NCBI GenBank assembly: GCA_018524725.1
Contig: JAEUWP010000262.1
Span: 182,206-246,205 of the forward strand
Reading direction: 5' to 3'
DNA length: 64,000 nucleotides
Origin: Podaxis mareebaensis
Taxonomy: Eukaryota; Basidiomycota; Agaricomycetes; Agaricales; Agaricaceae
Shown here in pieces: positions 34,291-46,017 of the stretch (positions are counted from its first letter, which is position 1; every line of letters begins with the position of its first letter). Below the pieces are notes generated by a model. The model did no database searches, had not been told where the DNA came from, and saw only the letters and a list, made by a program, of their open reading frames with translations. Made by a program: the position numbers and the translations under genes.

Positions 34291-37254
34291 ATGTCAACAG
34301 ATGCTCCACCCCAAGTCGAGTTGCTCGCAATCGCTTTTTTAGTCGAAGCGTCTCTCACTCTGTCCTACGAGTGGAAGCGTCTCTTCAAGGACTACGTAGT
34401 CCAACTATTACAACGCTGCAACATCGCTCCGGGAACCAACAAGCTCGTAAGCCCTTCACCCTTCCACTTTGCGCCCTCAAGTAATCCCTGCTGTCAAGGT
34501 TCGTGTCGCCTTCGTCACCTATGGCACAGCAGACACACTGCCATCCCCCATCGTCAAGAAGATCTATTTCACCGAACTCCGTTACATCATACAGGACGTC
34601 AAGGATGATAGCAGAAGGTTAGGTATAGGGCAAACTGACTCGGGCGGAAGCAAAGGAATGGCAGCATTGGAGGGCTTTGCGACTGTTCTCGACGTGCGTT
34701 CTGGCACCCCCTCCACCACGGCATCTCTTAACTCATAAATTCACACAGATGTTTGACTTCCTTCGGACCATGGGTTTGAAGGACCCGGATTATCGTGTTG
34801 TTCACATTGCAGCGTCCCCTCCCGACAGCTCGGAGCACCCACACTGGAACACGTCACCTTCCTTGGACTCGCTGACCTGGGAGGCGTTACCCGTTGAGCT
34901 CAAGAAGGTGAAAAGTCACTGCTTGCCCAGGCCCGTTTGGCGCCTTTCTGACAGTTACATAGCGCAACATTCAACTCAGTGGAATCAATATCTCTTCAGG
35001 CCTACCCCGTTTCCCGGAACTCTATACGAAAGTATGATCAACTCTTCGCTTCGCTTCTCAACGTGCTGAATCTTTGCGTAAGGCGGCGACAGGGAGTCCG
35101 ACCCCTCCCTGGTTCAATGTGAAGGCCCAACATCACGTATTTCTCAACGGCTTTGCTCCTGTTCAAGCCCAGCCTAAGGGTAATGTCGTATCAGTGCCTT
35201 GCCCTACTCGTCTCTAAAAACTCTATACAGCCAAACGTGTTGGAGACGTAGCCGATGAGCGTACCTCAGAGAACAAACGAGCGAGAGTTGCATCGATACA
35301 AGCCACAACAGAAGGTTCACCTCTCAATCTCCTTGGACAAACCCCTCCTACTGCACCGGCTACTGTGGCAACTTCGCCTCCAGTCACGTCTAATGCCAAC
35401 ACCAATGTCCCTAAACCCCCTCCTCAACCTACTTCACAACTCGCCGCCTCCCCAGCAGTCCAACCTCAAATTCGTCAGCAAATCATGCAACAAGCACAGT
35501 TCATCGTGACAAAACGGAAGCAACTAGAGGAGGAATTCAAAGCCCTGGCTGCCCGGAAACAAAGTGCAATGGCTCAAGGGAATGGAGAGTTGTCGAATCA
35601 GTGCGACATAGAAATCAACAAACGTAAAGAACAGTTTGTCAAACTGAACCAAGCTCTCGCAGCGCTACAACAACAGGCCCGGCGCGTGCATTCTGCGCCT
35701 CAAAATACAAACCCACAAGGACATGAAGGTACACAGACCGCGCAAACCAACCCCACCGCACCCCCCATGGCTCGAGCTGTCACTTCCCCGGGCACTCTCT
35801 CCAAGGAACCCCAAACTCCTTTCAAGCCGAATCCAGCGACTACTCCACGACTACCCCCGAATGTACAAAGTCCAAACCAGAATCCTCAAATTACTCCTGT
35901 CAGATCAATAAGTGCCTCTGGCGTCCCTACCTCGCCCCCAAATCCTGGAGTAGGAAGTCCACCCAACAATCTCCCACCCCAACCAACGCCGGCTCCTATC
36001 CCCAAACCTGGCGTTGCCTCTGCTAGTATTAATGCGCAGATGCAAAAACTCCTCGAGTTGAAACGAAATCAACAAATACCCCTCGGTGCAAGTATGGCAC
36101 CCAGCACGAGCGTGCAAGGTAGCACCAGCATGACTTCTAGCGAGATGGGCAACAACAATAACAATGGAGCCGTATCGAATCCTGCTCCGCAACCGATCCC
36201 ACCGATGGCACAAAATCCAAACTCGACTCAGGTGCAACCGATTCTGGTTTGGGAGGGCATTCTCAGTTTCAACGGAACAGGGTCGGATGGTAACAAAAAA
36301 GAGGTTCGTACAGGTGTATCGGCAAGCTCTTCTAATGCTAGCAATAGGTATGCATCTTTGGGGCTCCCAGCTATTAATGAGACCTGACCGGTTCGTAGCC
36401 GTGCAGACACTTGGCCGTCAACTCTGACTTTAGTACCTGCGCCAACACCTGCGGTTTCTCTCTCCGAGTTCCAAGAGTGGATACGACGGACCAAGCCTGT
36501 TCTATGCACGTTCAAAGCAAGAACACCGGAAGATGAAACAAACTATCAGATGCTAGTTTCAGTCATGTCTTCTAAGGGAATGGTATGCGAGTTTTCAGCC
36601 TGTGCGTGAATTTGACTGACAATCCTTTGTCAGTATGCTACCGCTTCATGGACCCTACCTAACGGTTCTCTCAAGGAGAACGTTCTTATCTTCCCTATCA
36701 ACAATATGGGCCTATGCGGTGCATTCTTCCCTCTCACCGGCATCCCAGAAATGCCCAAAGCCCCATCAGTTCCCGCCCCTCAATTACAAATACCCCCTGC
36801 AATGCTCAACTTGATCTCACAACTGCCTCTCGAGCAGCGTAACGCCGCCATAGCACAAATTCGACAAAAGATCGCCGCAGGACCTGAAGTTGCAGCGAAC
36901 TTTTTCCGGGCGTTTACTCAGCGACAACTTCAGCAACAACAGCTTCAACAAAATGCGCAGAATCGCGCTGCGATGGCCAACCAGTTCGGGCTAAATCCTG
37001 CCTTGGGGCAGATGGGTATGATGGGGAATGGTACGAATTTCATGAACATGATGGGTATGAATCCAATGAATGGCTCTGGAGTGAACCCTCTCACGACAAT
37101 GGGGAATCCCTCGACAATGCTTCCCAACATGGCCCGCACCGCAACCGGAGGCGGGTCGGGAACAAGTATGAATTTGAACTATGATGTCCTACAATCTTTC
37201 ATGCAGCGAAATAACCCGGATGGGAACAACACATCGGGCATGGGACCTGGTTAA
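34291..37254 (+). CDS. Mediator subunit 25-like protein (VWA domain plus ACID-like domain)
   Basis: The N-terminal 230 residues form a von Willebrand-A-type module: VELLAIAFLVEASLTLSYEW, RVAFVTYGTADT, SKGMAALEGFATVLDMFDFL, YRVVHIAASPP, RNIQLSGINISSGLPRFPELY. These follow the MED25 VWA order, including the 'valad/v-ie-t' start and the final 'i-ls-isprklp-L' block. A disordered Pro/Gln/Asn linker with a short coiled coil (QFIVTKRKQLEEEFKALAAR) follows. Then comes an activator-interaction-like region beginning ILVWEGILSFNG and continuing WPSTLTLVP, FQEWIRRTKPVLCTFKAR, NVLIFPINNMGLCGAFFPL. The C-terminus is Gln/Met/Asn-rich. At least seven introns restore the frame. Mediator links activators to RNA polymerase II. 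No acidic-activator data exist here, so MED25 identity is from domain order. Confidence 0.8.
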
Positions 37255-37371
37255 CACTGGGGCTGGACTGTCCAAGCTCGGGAAAGGGCACATATAGTTT
37301 GATACGATAATATTTAATGAGCTGTATTATAGGGAACTCTGGACTTCTGAATCTTTGCACAGTACCTCTGT

Positions 37372-38280
37372 TTAACTTTGGGGTGTACTGAAATTGCCTT
37401 CAGTACCTGGTACCTTTGGATGATCGGCGATGTTGGCCTGCGTTTCGTAGACTGTAATAACTGGACTGTTCTTGCGCTATAGAGGGAAGATAGTCAGACG
37501 CTGATAATGAATAGTTGACGAGGATAAAAATACCTCAGTCCAGTGGCCGAGGAACCCTAGGTAATAGATTTGGATTGTTTCTGCGCCTTGTCCTTGGGGA
37601 AAGAACAGCGTGAGGGAAGAAACGTTGGAAAACTTGGCGGTTCTAGCAAGCTGGTTAGCGATTGCCATCAAGAGGTTTGCAGTGGCTACTGACTTTACTG
37701 CATATTCTCCAACTTCTCTTCCTTGAGCGACGTCAAACTCTTGAGTAGGCGCCTTGTCTTCAATGTCCTCAAAGTCCATGTTCTCTTGGTTCGCGAACTG
37801 TCATTAACAGTCGGCAACGAGCAACGCGGACGAACAAGCACTAGCGCACAAGCTGAACCTTTGCTGGCGTTTTACCCCCAGGACCCGTTTTCAACAGCAC
37901 TGAGCGCAATCTGACAGAACCTGTGAAAGGTACTCTGATGATCCTGAGTGTCCAGGATCAGAGCCTCATCTTGATGGAAAATGTAAGATACTGTACATCT
38001 GGTCGTCTGCGTCTGATTCGAGGGACTAGATCATGCATCAGCTGAAGTTCAAGAAAATGTCTTGAATGTGCAGCGTAATGCATACCTTGGCTTCGTCTAA
38101 GCGTTCATGCCAAGGCTTAATAACAGTCTCCCCTGGGTTATTGGCGTTCAAAGCGACAACATTGGAACGATCAATATGGTTGTACAAGCTATCCTGAGGG
38201 CCAAGATCACTGCTGTCATGATCGTGATCGTGATCGTGGCACTCGTCGTGGCAATGAGAATGATTGTGTTCGTGAGGCAT
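37372..38280 (-). CDS. PITH-domain protein with His-rich N-terminus
   Basis: PITH (proteasome-interacting thioredoxin C-terminal) domain protein without an attached thioredoxin. It starts MPHEHNHSHCHDECHDHDHD, a His/Cys/Asp cluster well suited to binding metal ions. It continues LYNHIDRSNVVALNANNP, WHERLDEAK, DDQMIIRVPFTGSVRLRSVLL, FANQENMDFEDIEDKAPTQEF, FSNVSSLTLFFPQ, TIQIYYLGFLGHWTE, and YETQANIADHPKVPG, ending at TAA 37372-37374. Five exons join in frame. Length is about 225 aa, normal for stand-alone PITHD1-type proteins. In the family PITH mediates contact with the 26S proteasome. It neighbours a UBX gene, another proteostasis factor. Confidence 0.9.
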
Positions 38281-38722
38281 CGAGGCTGGTTATGAAGAGC
38301 ACTCCGCCGCTTCAATCCCGGGTGTGACGCAATGTCGTGGGAAATACTTCGGTGAGAGCCGAGCGTGTTTTCTTGGTTCTGTTTTTCCTCCCTTTTTCTC
38401 TTCCACAGGTTTCTACCTTGTTCGATGGTGAATTTTTGACAAAGAGGTGAGTTATTGTTTCGTATAGTATGCAGGATGCTTCTGTAATTTGCGTTCGACA
38501 TACACCAGTCCTGCTCCAAAGGGACCACCCGCCAGTGCGTCCTGGGACTGGTGGCATGAGACAACTATTTTTCCTGAACATTCTTTGTTTGATGAATCAT
38601 CAGGAGGTTGCTAACAGACTTTACAGATTGGAGGCAGAAAGCGGGAAGCGGTGATAGTGACTGTGATGTATATATGTATTACCTAACATTGACCATCTTT
38701 CTCCTCCATCCATCCTGTGTCC
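38281..38722. promoter_or_regulatory. Divergent intergenic region between PITH and UBX genes
   Basis: This is 442 bp between two divergent starts with no credible frame. It presumably holds two promoters. Both products belong to the ubiquitin/proteasome sphere, so co-regulation is possible but not shown. Confidence 0.4.
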
Positions 38723-39720
38723 ATGTCTGAACCCGCTGAACAAATCCAGCCTCAAGAGCCCGGGCCAGAACCCGGGGAGCAACAACAGTCAGTGGCGCCT
38801 GTCCCTTACAGAGTCTTCAAACCCACGGACGCTGTCCCTCGTCTACCGCGTAAGTTCTGTGCTGTTCTGTCAATCACCTAGCCAACATCAAGTTATCCTA
38901 GCACCGTTGCCTGATGAGTACTTTGAGCCAACCACGACGGATCTTAAGGAAGCTCAAGCAACTCTGAGCGCTCGCACTCGTGCACTAGTTGACGCACCAC
39001 TTCAACCAAGAAGTGTAAGAGAAGCAGCCGAGAAAGCGAAGCGAGAACGATGGCCCCTGGTATGTGGGTTTCCACTCTTAGGCCCTACCCTTTTGACACA
39101 AGCTTCAGACCAGGATTCGGGTTAGATTCCCTGACCGTACGCAACTAGAGAAAGTCTTTTCCTCCACGGACAGGGTCAAGTCTGTGTATGCTTTCGTACG
39201 GGAACTTCTAAGAGATGATGTGAAGCCTATCAAATTCATCCTCTGTATGTTGCTATTCTGCGTGTTCTACCTTCGCTCCCTATACATTAATCCTTCCGTA
39301 GACCAGTCACCACCCAAGCGCGATCTCAAGGTTTCTGATCCCAAAGTCAAGGGCCTATCGCTCTCGGAACTCCAGCTAGCGCCCGCATCAGTCCTCTTGC
39401 TGCGGTTTGAAGATGATAGTCTGAATCGTTCGTATTGCAAGTTCACTTTAAACCTTTCATCGTCTCATACGATTCGCTAGATGCTCATGTCACAGCACCT
39501 CTCCTTCCGGATGTTCTTGCCCAAGCCGTCGATCTACCAATACCACCAGATCCTGAAAGACCAACCCAGAGCTCTTCCAATAATCCTCCTTCTGCCATGT
39601 CTAAGTTACTACCGGGTGACAAGAAGATACCCAAATGGCTCAAGATCGGCAGTGAGTGTGCGCCATCTTTGTTTACTCCCAACGTCGCTAACTCGGGTGT
39701 CTACGCCTTCAGAGAAATAA
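38723..39720 (+). CDS. UBX-domain protein (Cdc48/p97 adaptor, ASPSCR1/UBX4-like)
   Basis: It starts MSEPAEQIQPQEPGPEPGEQ, an acidic Gln/Pro-rich N-terminus, followed by a helical segment (KEAQATLSARTRALVDAPL...AAEKAKRERW). The UBX fold is RIRVRFPDRTQLEKVFSSTD, VKSVYAFVRELLRDDVKPIK, FILYQSPPKRDL, LSLSELQLAPASVLLLRFED. The R-x-R-F-P-D start and the C-terminal LAP-type loop correspond to the UBX surface that binds Cdc48. The final coding exon encodes only the last residues of GKK and the stop (TAA 39718-39720). Six exons are used; all intron junctions are GT-AG. A full N-terminal ubiquitin-like domain of TUG/ASPSCR1 was not seen, so the exact subfamily is open. It ends 48 bp from UBA4. Confidence 0.85.
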
Positions 39721-39768
39721 TTGCATGTATAATGCAAGTCTATTGTACGAGAATCCTGTATTTATCTA

Positions 39769-41278
39769 TCAATAGACTGGGAAATCAGAATCTATTTCTT
39801 GCGACCAGGCTCTCAAGCCACCAATAACATCCCGGATATCACTTCCGAGGCGTACGCTACGCAGTGCATCCGCTGCGATCTGTGAATCGTTTCCAAGGCG
39901 GCAGATGACATATGTTGGAATTTTTGCGTCCCCGGGTAGGTATGCGTCGGGTTTGGCGACAAGTTCATGCAGTGGTACACCTGAACAACAGGGTTAAGCG
40001 GATCTCTGCTTTCGCGACGGTCTTTGAATCTCACTTCTGGATGACGGTAACTGGCAGATACCAAACTCGATCAAGGGACGGACATCAAGCAAATTAACAT
40101 CTTGGCCGGAATCCAGAAGCTTCTTGAGGTCCTAGAAATCCTCAGACAACCGAGTACTGAGCTGAGGATGGCGATAACTCACTCTGACACTCGCTCGATG
40201 TCCAACAACTCCGTTGACGAGACCTCGTTCTACCCAGTTTGGCCTTGGTCCTCCACATGCTTGCACGTAATCAGTTTCTTCAATCACACCTAGATCAAAG
40301 TCGTCCTTTCCACAAGCACGGCAATCAGCCTTGCGCGAACGAAGCTTGATGCTACGGAAAGGCGGGGAACTTAGCGCAGAGAAAAGCAGCATAGAGGGCT
40401 TTTTATCTGAGGTGATTCTGAGCGATCGAGTTGAACTGCGGCCAGTAACGACATTACCATGAAGTCCTGTTATAAGTTTGATTGTTTCCAAAGCTTGCAA
40501 GTTCCCTATGGTCCCAGTTACTGCTCCTAGGATGCCCGTTTCCTCACACGTGCCCACAGTCTCTTGTGCTGGCGGTTTGGGAAACAGACAGCGGTAGCAA
40601 GGCCCATCAGCTCCGAGGTTGTAGACAGTTAGTTGGCCTTCATATTTTTGGGCCGCGCCGCTGATGAGGGGTTTCTTGAGGATGACAGCCACATCGGAGA
40701 GAAGATAGCGAGTAGGTGCATTGTCTGTGCAGTCCAATATGAAGTCATATTTGCTAAGGATCTCCAACGCGTTTTTCGATGTCAGTCGACGGGTGAAAAC
40801 ATCGACCTGTATTGCTGAGTTAATCCTTGTACAGATTAGTCCACTAGTTTTCCAGGACTGAGCATCTCCCCCACCTTTTGATGCTGTCTGCTGCAGATTC
40901 GGCTTTGAAAACCCCAAGTGAAGACTCGGCATGCAAGATCTGCCGTTGGAGGTTTGAGAGTTCGACGATGTCACCGTCAACGATGCCAATGGTGCCTGCC
41001 CAGAGGTTCGGTTAACCATTTCCAACATCTAGGTTGCTACTAAGTCTAACCAACACCGGCTGCTGCGAGGTATTGTAGGACCGGACAGCCAAGCCCCCCT
41101 GCCCCGACGACGACGACAGAACTCTGCTTGAGTTTCACCTGTCCTGTTTAGGCTTAGAGGGTTGAGTACGAGATCGGCTGACCAGACAAGCAAGCTGACC
41201 AGCAAGCCCAAATCCATCAAGGATCATTTGGCGGCCATATCTCTGGTAGTCTGACAAGGGTAGTGGCAGGGCGGACAT
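39769..41278 (-). CDS. UBA4: UBA4/MOCS3: Urm1-activating E1-like adenylyltransferase-sulfurtransferase
   Basis: Activates the sulfur carrier Urm1 by adenylation, then forms the thiocarboxylate through a rhodanese domain; needed for tRNA wobble-uridine thiolation and urmylation. The N-terminus is [20 protein letters not shown], then the ATP loop [45 protein letters not shown], and the zinc Cys pair CYRCLFP. The E1 catalytic region is [13 protein letters not shown], then CRACG. The C-terminal rhodanese has [19 protein letters not shown] and the active-site loop [10 protein letters not shown] with Cys present. The stop is TGA at 39769-39771 and the start 41278. The divergent neighbour APC10 begins 71 bp away. 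Confidence 0.93.
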
Positions 41279-41349
41279 TGAGGAGTTGGAAGTAAATGAT
41301 TAAGTTGTGTCTTAGCTAAGTATGTACTAAGTCTTGGCAACTCACCTTG
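41279..41349. promoter_or_regulatory. 71-bp divergent gap between UBA4 and APC10 starts
   Basis: Both initiators are fixed by strong family matches, so the two promoters must fit in 71 bp or overlap the neighbouring transcripts. The gap contains a palindromic cttagctaag element at about 41310-41319. Its function is unknown. Confidence 0.5.
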
Positions 41350-42203
41350 ATGTCCACTGCTAACCCACAAACGAGAGAAGACAACGGCTCCTTAGTTCAC
41401 ACAGGTACGCTCCTGACGGCCGTCTGTTTGTCCTTTAATTTCACAGGGGTTATAGGTCATAGAAAACCACCCGTTCTTCCTTGGCCAGATATATCCAACC
41501 GCGGAAAGTGGTCAGTTTCTTCCTACAAGTTCGGTTTCGGTGCAGAATGCTTGCGTGATGGGGATCCAGACACCTTTTGGCAGTAGGTTCCCTCCTATTG
41601 TTGAGTTACGTGGTGCAAAACTCATGTTTTTGCAGTTCAGATGGCCCCCAGCCGCATTTCATAACCATTGAGTTTCCCGGCAAGGTTGCAATTCAGGTAG
41701 GCATATTTACCGTGTCTCTGGATGAACTTTAATCGTTCGTGCACCTAGAAAATTAGCATACACCTTAGCTATCCGCAAGATGACTCTTATACACCCGCAA
41801 CCCTGGCTGTTCGTGCGGGAACAGGACTAAGTGACCTTCAGGATGTCAGGGTTATAAGCCTCGAGAAGCCAGATGGGTGGATCACCTTCGACGTCTCTGC
41901 CGAACCGAACGAGGATAACGATGGGCTGTATGTTCAAATGCTTCCTTCTATTTTGCAACCTGACACCGTGGAAGGAATCCCGTTTATGCCTACGTCCTTC
42001 AGGTGATCATTCTTGCCAATCATATGAGTGGTAAAGACACCCATGTGCGAGGTCTGCGTATCCTTGGTCCAATTGAGTGAGGTCCTTTTTCCCCACCCAC
42101 GTATTGTCAATCTCAAGTCAAGCCTCACAGAGATCAAGCCTACGACGACGACCCATTTGCGTTCGAGTCCGCAGCCTATAAGCGTTATGAAACGATCCGA
42201 TGA
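41350..42203 (+). CDS. APC10: Anaphase-promoting complex subunit 10 (DOC1)
   Basis: DOC-domain subunit that helps the APC/C ubiquitin ligase bind substrate degrons and raises processivity. After a short N-terminus it reads GKWSVSSYKFGFGAECLRDG, DPDTFWQSDGPQPHFITIEF, SIHLSYPQDDSYTPATLAVR, SLEKPDGWITFDV, YAYVLQVIILANHMSGKDTH and VRGLRILGP, all in family order. The protein ends YKRYETIR at TGA 42201-42203, an Ile-Arg terminus like the family's C-terminal IR tail that docks on TPR subunits. The ATG at 41350 is preferred over a TTG three bases upstream. About six exons are present, with the last intron near 42077-42131. Confidence 0.93.
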
Positions 42204-42335
42204 CAAGATGTCTTGAGTTCAAGGAATGTCGTTTATTGTCGATAGATACACCAAACTGGACATGTACAAATGAAATAAATACGAATACACAAAACCGACA
42301 CGAATATATGAGGTGCAGGAATCTACATCTAATTA

Positions 42336-45300
42336 TTAGGTTGTGGAGTGGTATCTAAATTGTGTGTTAGAATAGACCTGTTGATTGATGTCGCTGGAGG
42401 ACGATCCGGGCTTCATATTAGGCTGAAGTTGTATGTCTCGCCTGGGAGCCGCATTGTTGAGCACCGCACTCTGATACGACGCTGTATAACCGCCGGTGGT
42501 GGGAGTTGTGATACTCCAGACTGTCTGTGTCGGAGGCGGAACCTTAGACGGAACGTTGAGAGGAGTGTCAGTCAGCTGTTGAGGGGACTTACCGTGGATC
42601 TCTGACTTGCATCAGATCGAAGATCACTGTAGGGAGTGTGTTGTGATGTACGGGAATGTTGATCATACGTTTCAGTGTGATGTACTTGGTATGCCGATTG
42701 AGGCCGGCCACTTGAGGTAAATCCACCTTCCCGAGGTTGGTAATGACTAAATGATATTGCTGACGGGTGCTGGTTGTAATGATGGGTCGGGGTGTAGGAT
42801 TGACCAGTGGTCGGGTATCGGTCTGGCATACTCGAGCTGCGAACATTACCATAAGGTTGGGTGTAATGGGAATAATCGCCATTGGCGGCATGGTAGAGAG
42901 TGGAGATGGCGGAAGGTGGTAGTTGTGCAGTGCCATAGCCTTGACTGATGTAGGACTGGTATGGTGGTGGACTGTGGTAGGATGGAGGGAGAGTAACACC
43001 CTGGGATAAGCGGTGAACGACTCGAGGATCCCTGAAGGCGGGATTAGATACCTCTGTACCCGCAAACATCTTCGATCGGCATTGCTGACAGATGAACTCT
43101 ACCACGTCCCAGTTACGCTTGGCGCGGCCAGCTCGTTCGTCGGCCAGATCATGACAAGCGATATGCTGCCACTTGAAACACTTTCCGCAAGACATCATAG
43201 GTGTGCCATCATCCTGTAACATGAGTCACTGAGGGTCTGTTCTCAAGTCGCCGCCTCTTTAAACTTACCAGGTTCACCCCCCTTTTACGACAGATCTCGC
43301 AATCGAGTTCCCAATCACTTGAGTTACTAGTTTTAGATGCAATACCGTTTGCACGAGGTTTGAGCCGCTGTCTCGAATCCTGCGTTCCGCTACCTCTGTG
43401 CGGTCTTGGAGGAAGTTGAGAGGGCTCAGGGGAAACAGCAGTGGTATTGGTCTGGGTTTCAGGCTCCTGGTCACTCGACTGGTTTTCATGTCTAGCGATG
43501 ATTCAGAAATGCAGAACGACTCTAACAAACAGGTACTGACTCTTCAAGTTCAGCTTGTCTCCGGAGCTCACGGGCCTCTCGCTCTTTCCGTCGCTGCTCT
43601 CGAGCTTGTTCGCGACGAAGGCGCTCCTCTTCTTCCCGTTGTCGTCGGGCTTCCAGTCTCCTTGTGCGGCTCATTTTTTCCTCCTCTTCGGCTTGTCGTT
43701 GTGCCGCCAGACGTGCTTCTTCTCGTTCACTCTCTTTCATGGCTATGCGAGATGACCTCTTGCGGTGCACAAACGCTTCCTCTATGCGTTTTTTCTTTTC
43801 CAGTTCCTAATACAATCATGGTGAAAAATTGCGACTGAATGAGGATATGGATACTCACTCGTAGATTTTGGGTGATGCCCGGGACTATTTCATGGACGAG
43901 GCACTTGTATAAGGCTTTTTCTAAATAATGCGTTGCCTTTTCAAAACGTTCTGCTATATGCTCCCATTCTTCGAGGGTTACGCAGATCTATAGAATGCGC
44001 CAGATCGGAACATGATAGATGTGATGGTCGAGTGTGGTTGACGTACTGTTTCCCATTCAACGAAATCATCGAGCACCGATTTTTCTACTTCTTCTTTGAC
44101 AGGGTCGTTCGCCCGCTCAACTACGGAATCTCCAACTTGCTCATCTGGGGCCAATCTCTTGAGAATGGTATCCGGATCATCAGAGTCGTCCGATAGCTCA
44201 GTCAATTCGCTGACACTGTCGTCCTGGTCGTTGTGAGTACGTTTCGTACCTCGCGAACTTGTGTTTCCGTCGTCGGAATCAGTTCGCCGTCCAACGTCCG
44301 GCAATTCGTTCAACCATTCATCTGGTATCGATTGCCATTCATTTGTCTGTGTTCCTCGTAAGCGAGCACTGACCCGCGTTCCCATTGGTCGTGGTGGGGG
44401 TTTCGTGGATGTTCTAGATTGCCTTGTGGACTGTCTAGTCCCTCTTGCTTGCCGGTTGAGCTCAGCGAGTTCCTTGGCTTGTGCATCTAGTTTGATTTTG
44501 GCTTGAAGTTTTGCTGCCCGGCCTTGTCCCATCCTACTCGGCGCCTCGTCTGCCTTGACCGTAACGGCTTTTGTACGTTGTCGTTTCTTTGACTGGACCT
44601 TCCCGGGCTGTTCGACAAATGTATGACTCTCGGTCCGTCGTTTGCGTTTCAGGGGCCTAGGGGGTTTAGGGGGAGCCCTCTGTATCCACAACCGATCGCC
44701 TTCTGCACATCAGTTCAACGCTTACGACGATCAAGATGTCGACATACCGCCAATCAGCCAATATGCATTCTTCTTGCTGTCGTAACCAATAGGTTCATGG
44801 CGCTATCATCGTTTATCAGCTTGTGGACGTGAAAACGAAAGGCCTTCCATTTTACCCAAGTGGCAAGTTCATCGTCACTCCTCATTAGAGTCCTGAGACG
44901 TGTGGGGTTTTGAAACTGCCATTCTGTCAAGAGGTGTAACGAGTCAAGTTTAGCGAGAATCGGAAGATCAAACCAGTCTACGGAGGTTTGATTTCCATTT
45001 AACTGGATGCCATCTTCAACATCTTGTGTTGCGGCGCGCGAGACTTCTGATGTTGTTACGGATTGTGTCGGATGTGGATTGACCTCTGAAGAGGATTCGT
45101 TGAGTGGGTTTTCTGAGGCTTCCTGGACGGAACATGAAGGCCTTTTTTGTCAGACACGACGACGAGAACGTGCCTTTTCTGAATCTCTTTGGGCAACCCC
45201 CGCCTCGAGGTTGTCAGGCGTCTCCTCTCGCGACTCGGTCATAGTTCGTTCCCTTGGTGGTTCGGAGCCAAGGGGATTTGCTACTGGATCCCGTCTCATG

Positions 45301-45736
45301 TATTGCTTGCGAAGAGCGGATTGCCAATTCTCAACCCTTGAGTCGTCTGAAGTCAACAGGATAAATAAATTCAGCCGTATGTACGCACGATATCTTCCGG
45401 TCGTAGGAGAGAGTATACAACAGCCTTTGCATTATGCGCGGAATGACCCTCCTCGAGCCAAAGGCAAGGTCGTTTTCAACGTCCTAAGTCAAAGAGGCCT
45501 CGGCATAACAACAAACTGGAAGATGATTGCAGCCTCACGGTAACAGTAACATCAGCCATGTTGAGCAAGGCTGAAAAGGTGGTCATAAATTGGCTAAAGG
45601 CCGCCCATTTCCATTGAGTACGCAGGGTTGCGAGATTCTCGTTGAGACACGTTGATTGAGGGAGGGGGCGAGATTGTTCTGGCGTTGGAAGGCGCACAGA
45701 GTTGGTGGTTGATGTACGACCGGAGCGGCGAGCCAT
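42336..45736 (-). CDS. DDT-like/PHD-finger chromatin factor
   Basis: Order of parts: an N-terminal DDT-like helical module (WKWAAFSQFMTTFSALLNMAD, then DVENDLAFGSR...RIMQRLLYTLSYD); a WHIM-like linker with LDSLHLLTEWQFQNPTRLRTLM; a basic region (KRKRRTESH, KKRQRTKAV); an acidic region (SELTELSDDSDD); EEWEHIAERFEKATHYLEKAL; and a very long charged helix of Arg/Glu repeats. Next is a C4HC3 PHD finger: CEICRKRGVN, MMSCGKCFKWQHIACHD, FICQQCRSK. A Tyr/Ser/Pro/Gln-rich disordered tail follows. The start is 45736; the end TAA 42336-42338 lies after two late introns. The architecture resembles ISWI-partner proteins such as RSF1/Itc1, which bind histone tails, but the exact orthologue is not clear. 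Length is about 960 aa. Confidence 0.75.
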
Positions 45737-46017
45737 CGGGGACAGAGTTTCCTGGCTTGTAAAGGAAAACTAGCAGTGCTTGGGTGTTTGATTGGATTTG
45801 GAGTTCCGCGGAGTTTTAGCACGAACGGGTCGTGCCTCGGATAATGGGTTGTGCAGATATAAGGAATAGAGATGAGGTATGGGGTGAAGAGGAGGTAAAT
45901 GAGTGGGTAGATATACAGGGGATGACGAGTTGCAAGCTCGGGCTATGTTTACAAAAGCCGCCTTACACCTCAACCGGCTCAACACCACTAGCTTATCTAA
46001 TCCCCCCCATTATGTAA

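Noticed and set aside
41347..41349. TTG start for APC10
   Set aside because: An ATG follows immediately at 41350; no need for a non-ATG start.
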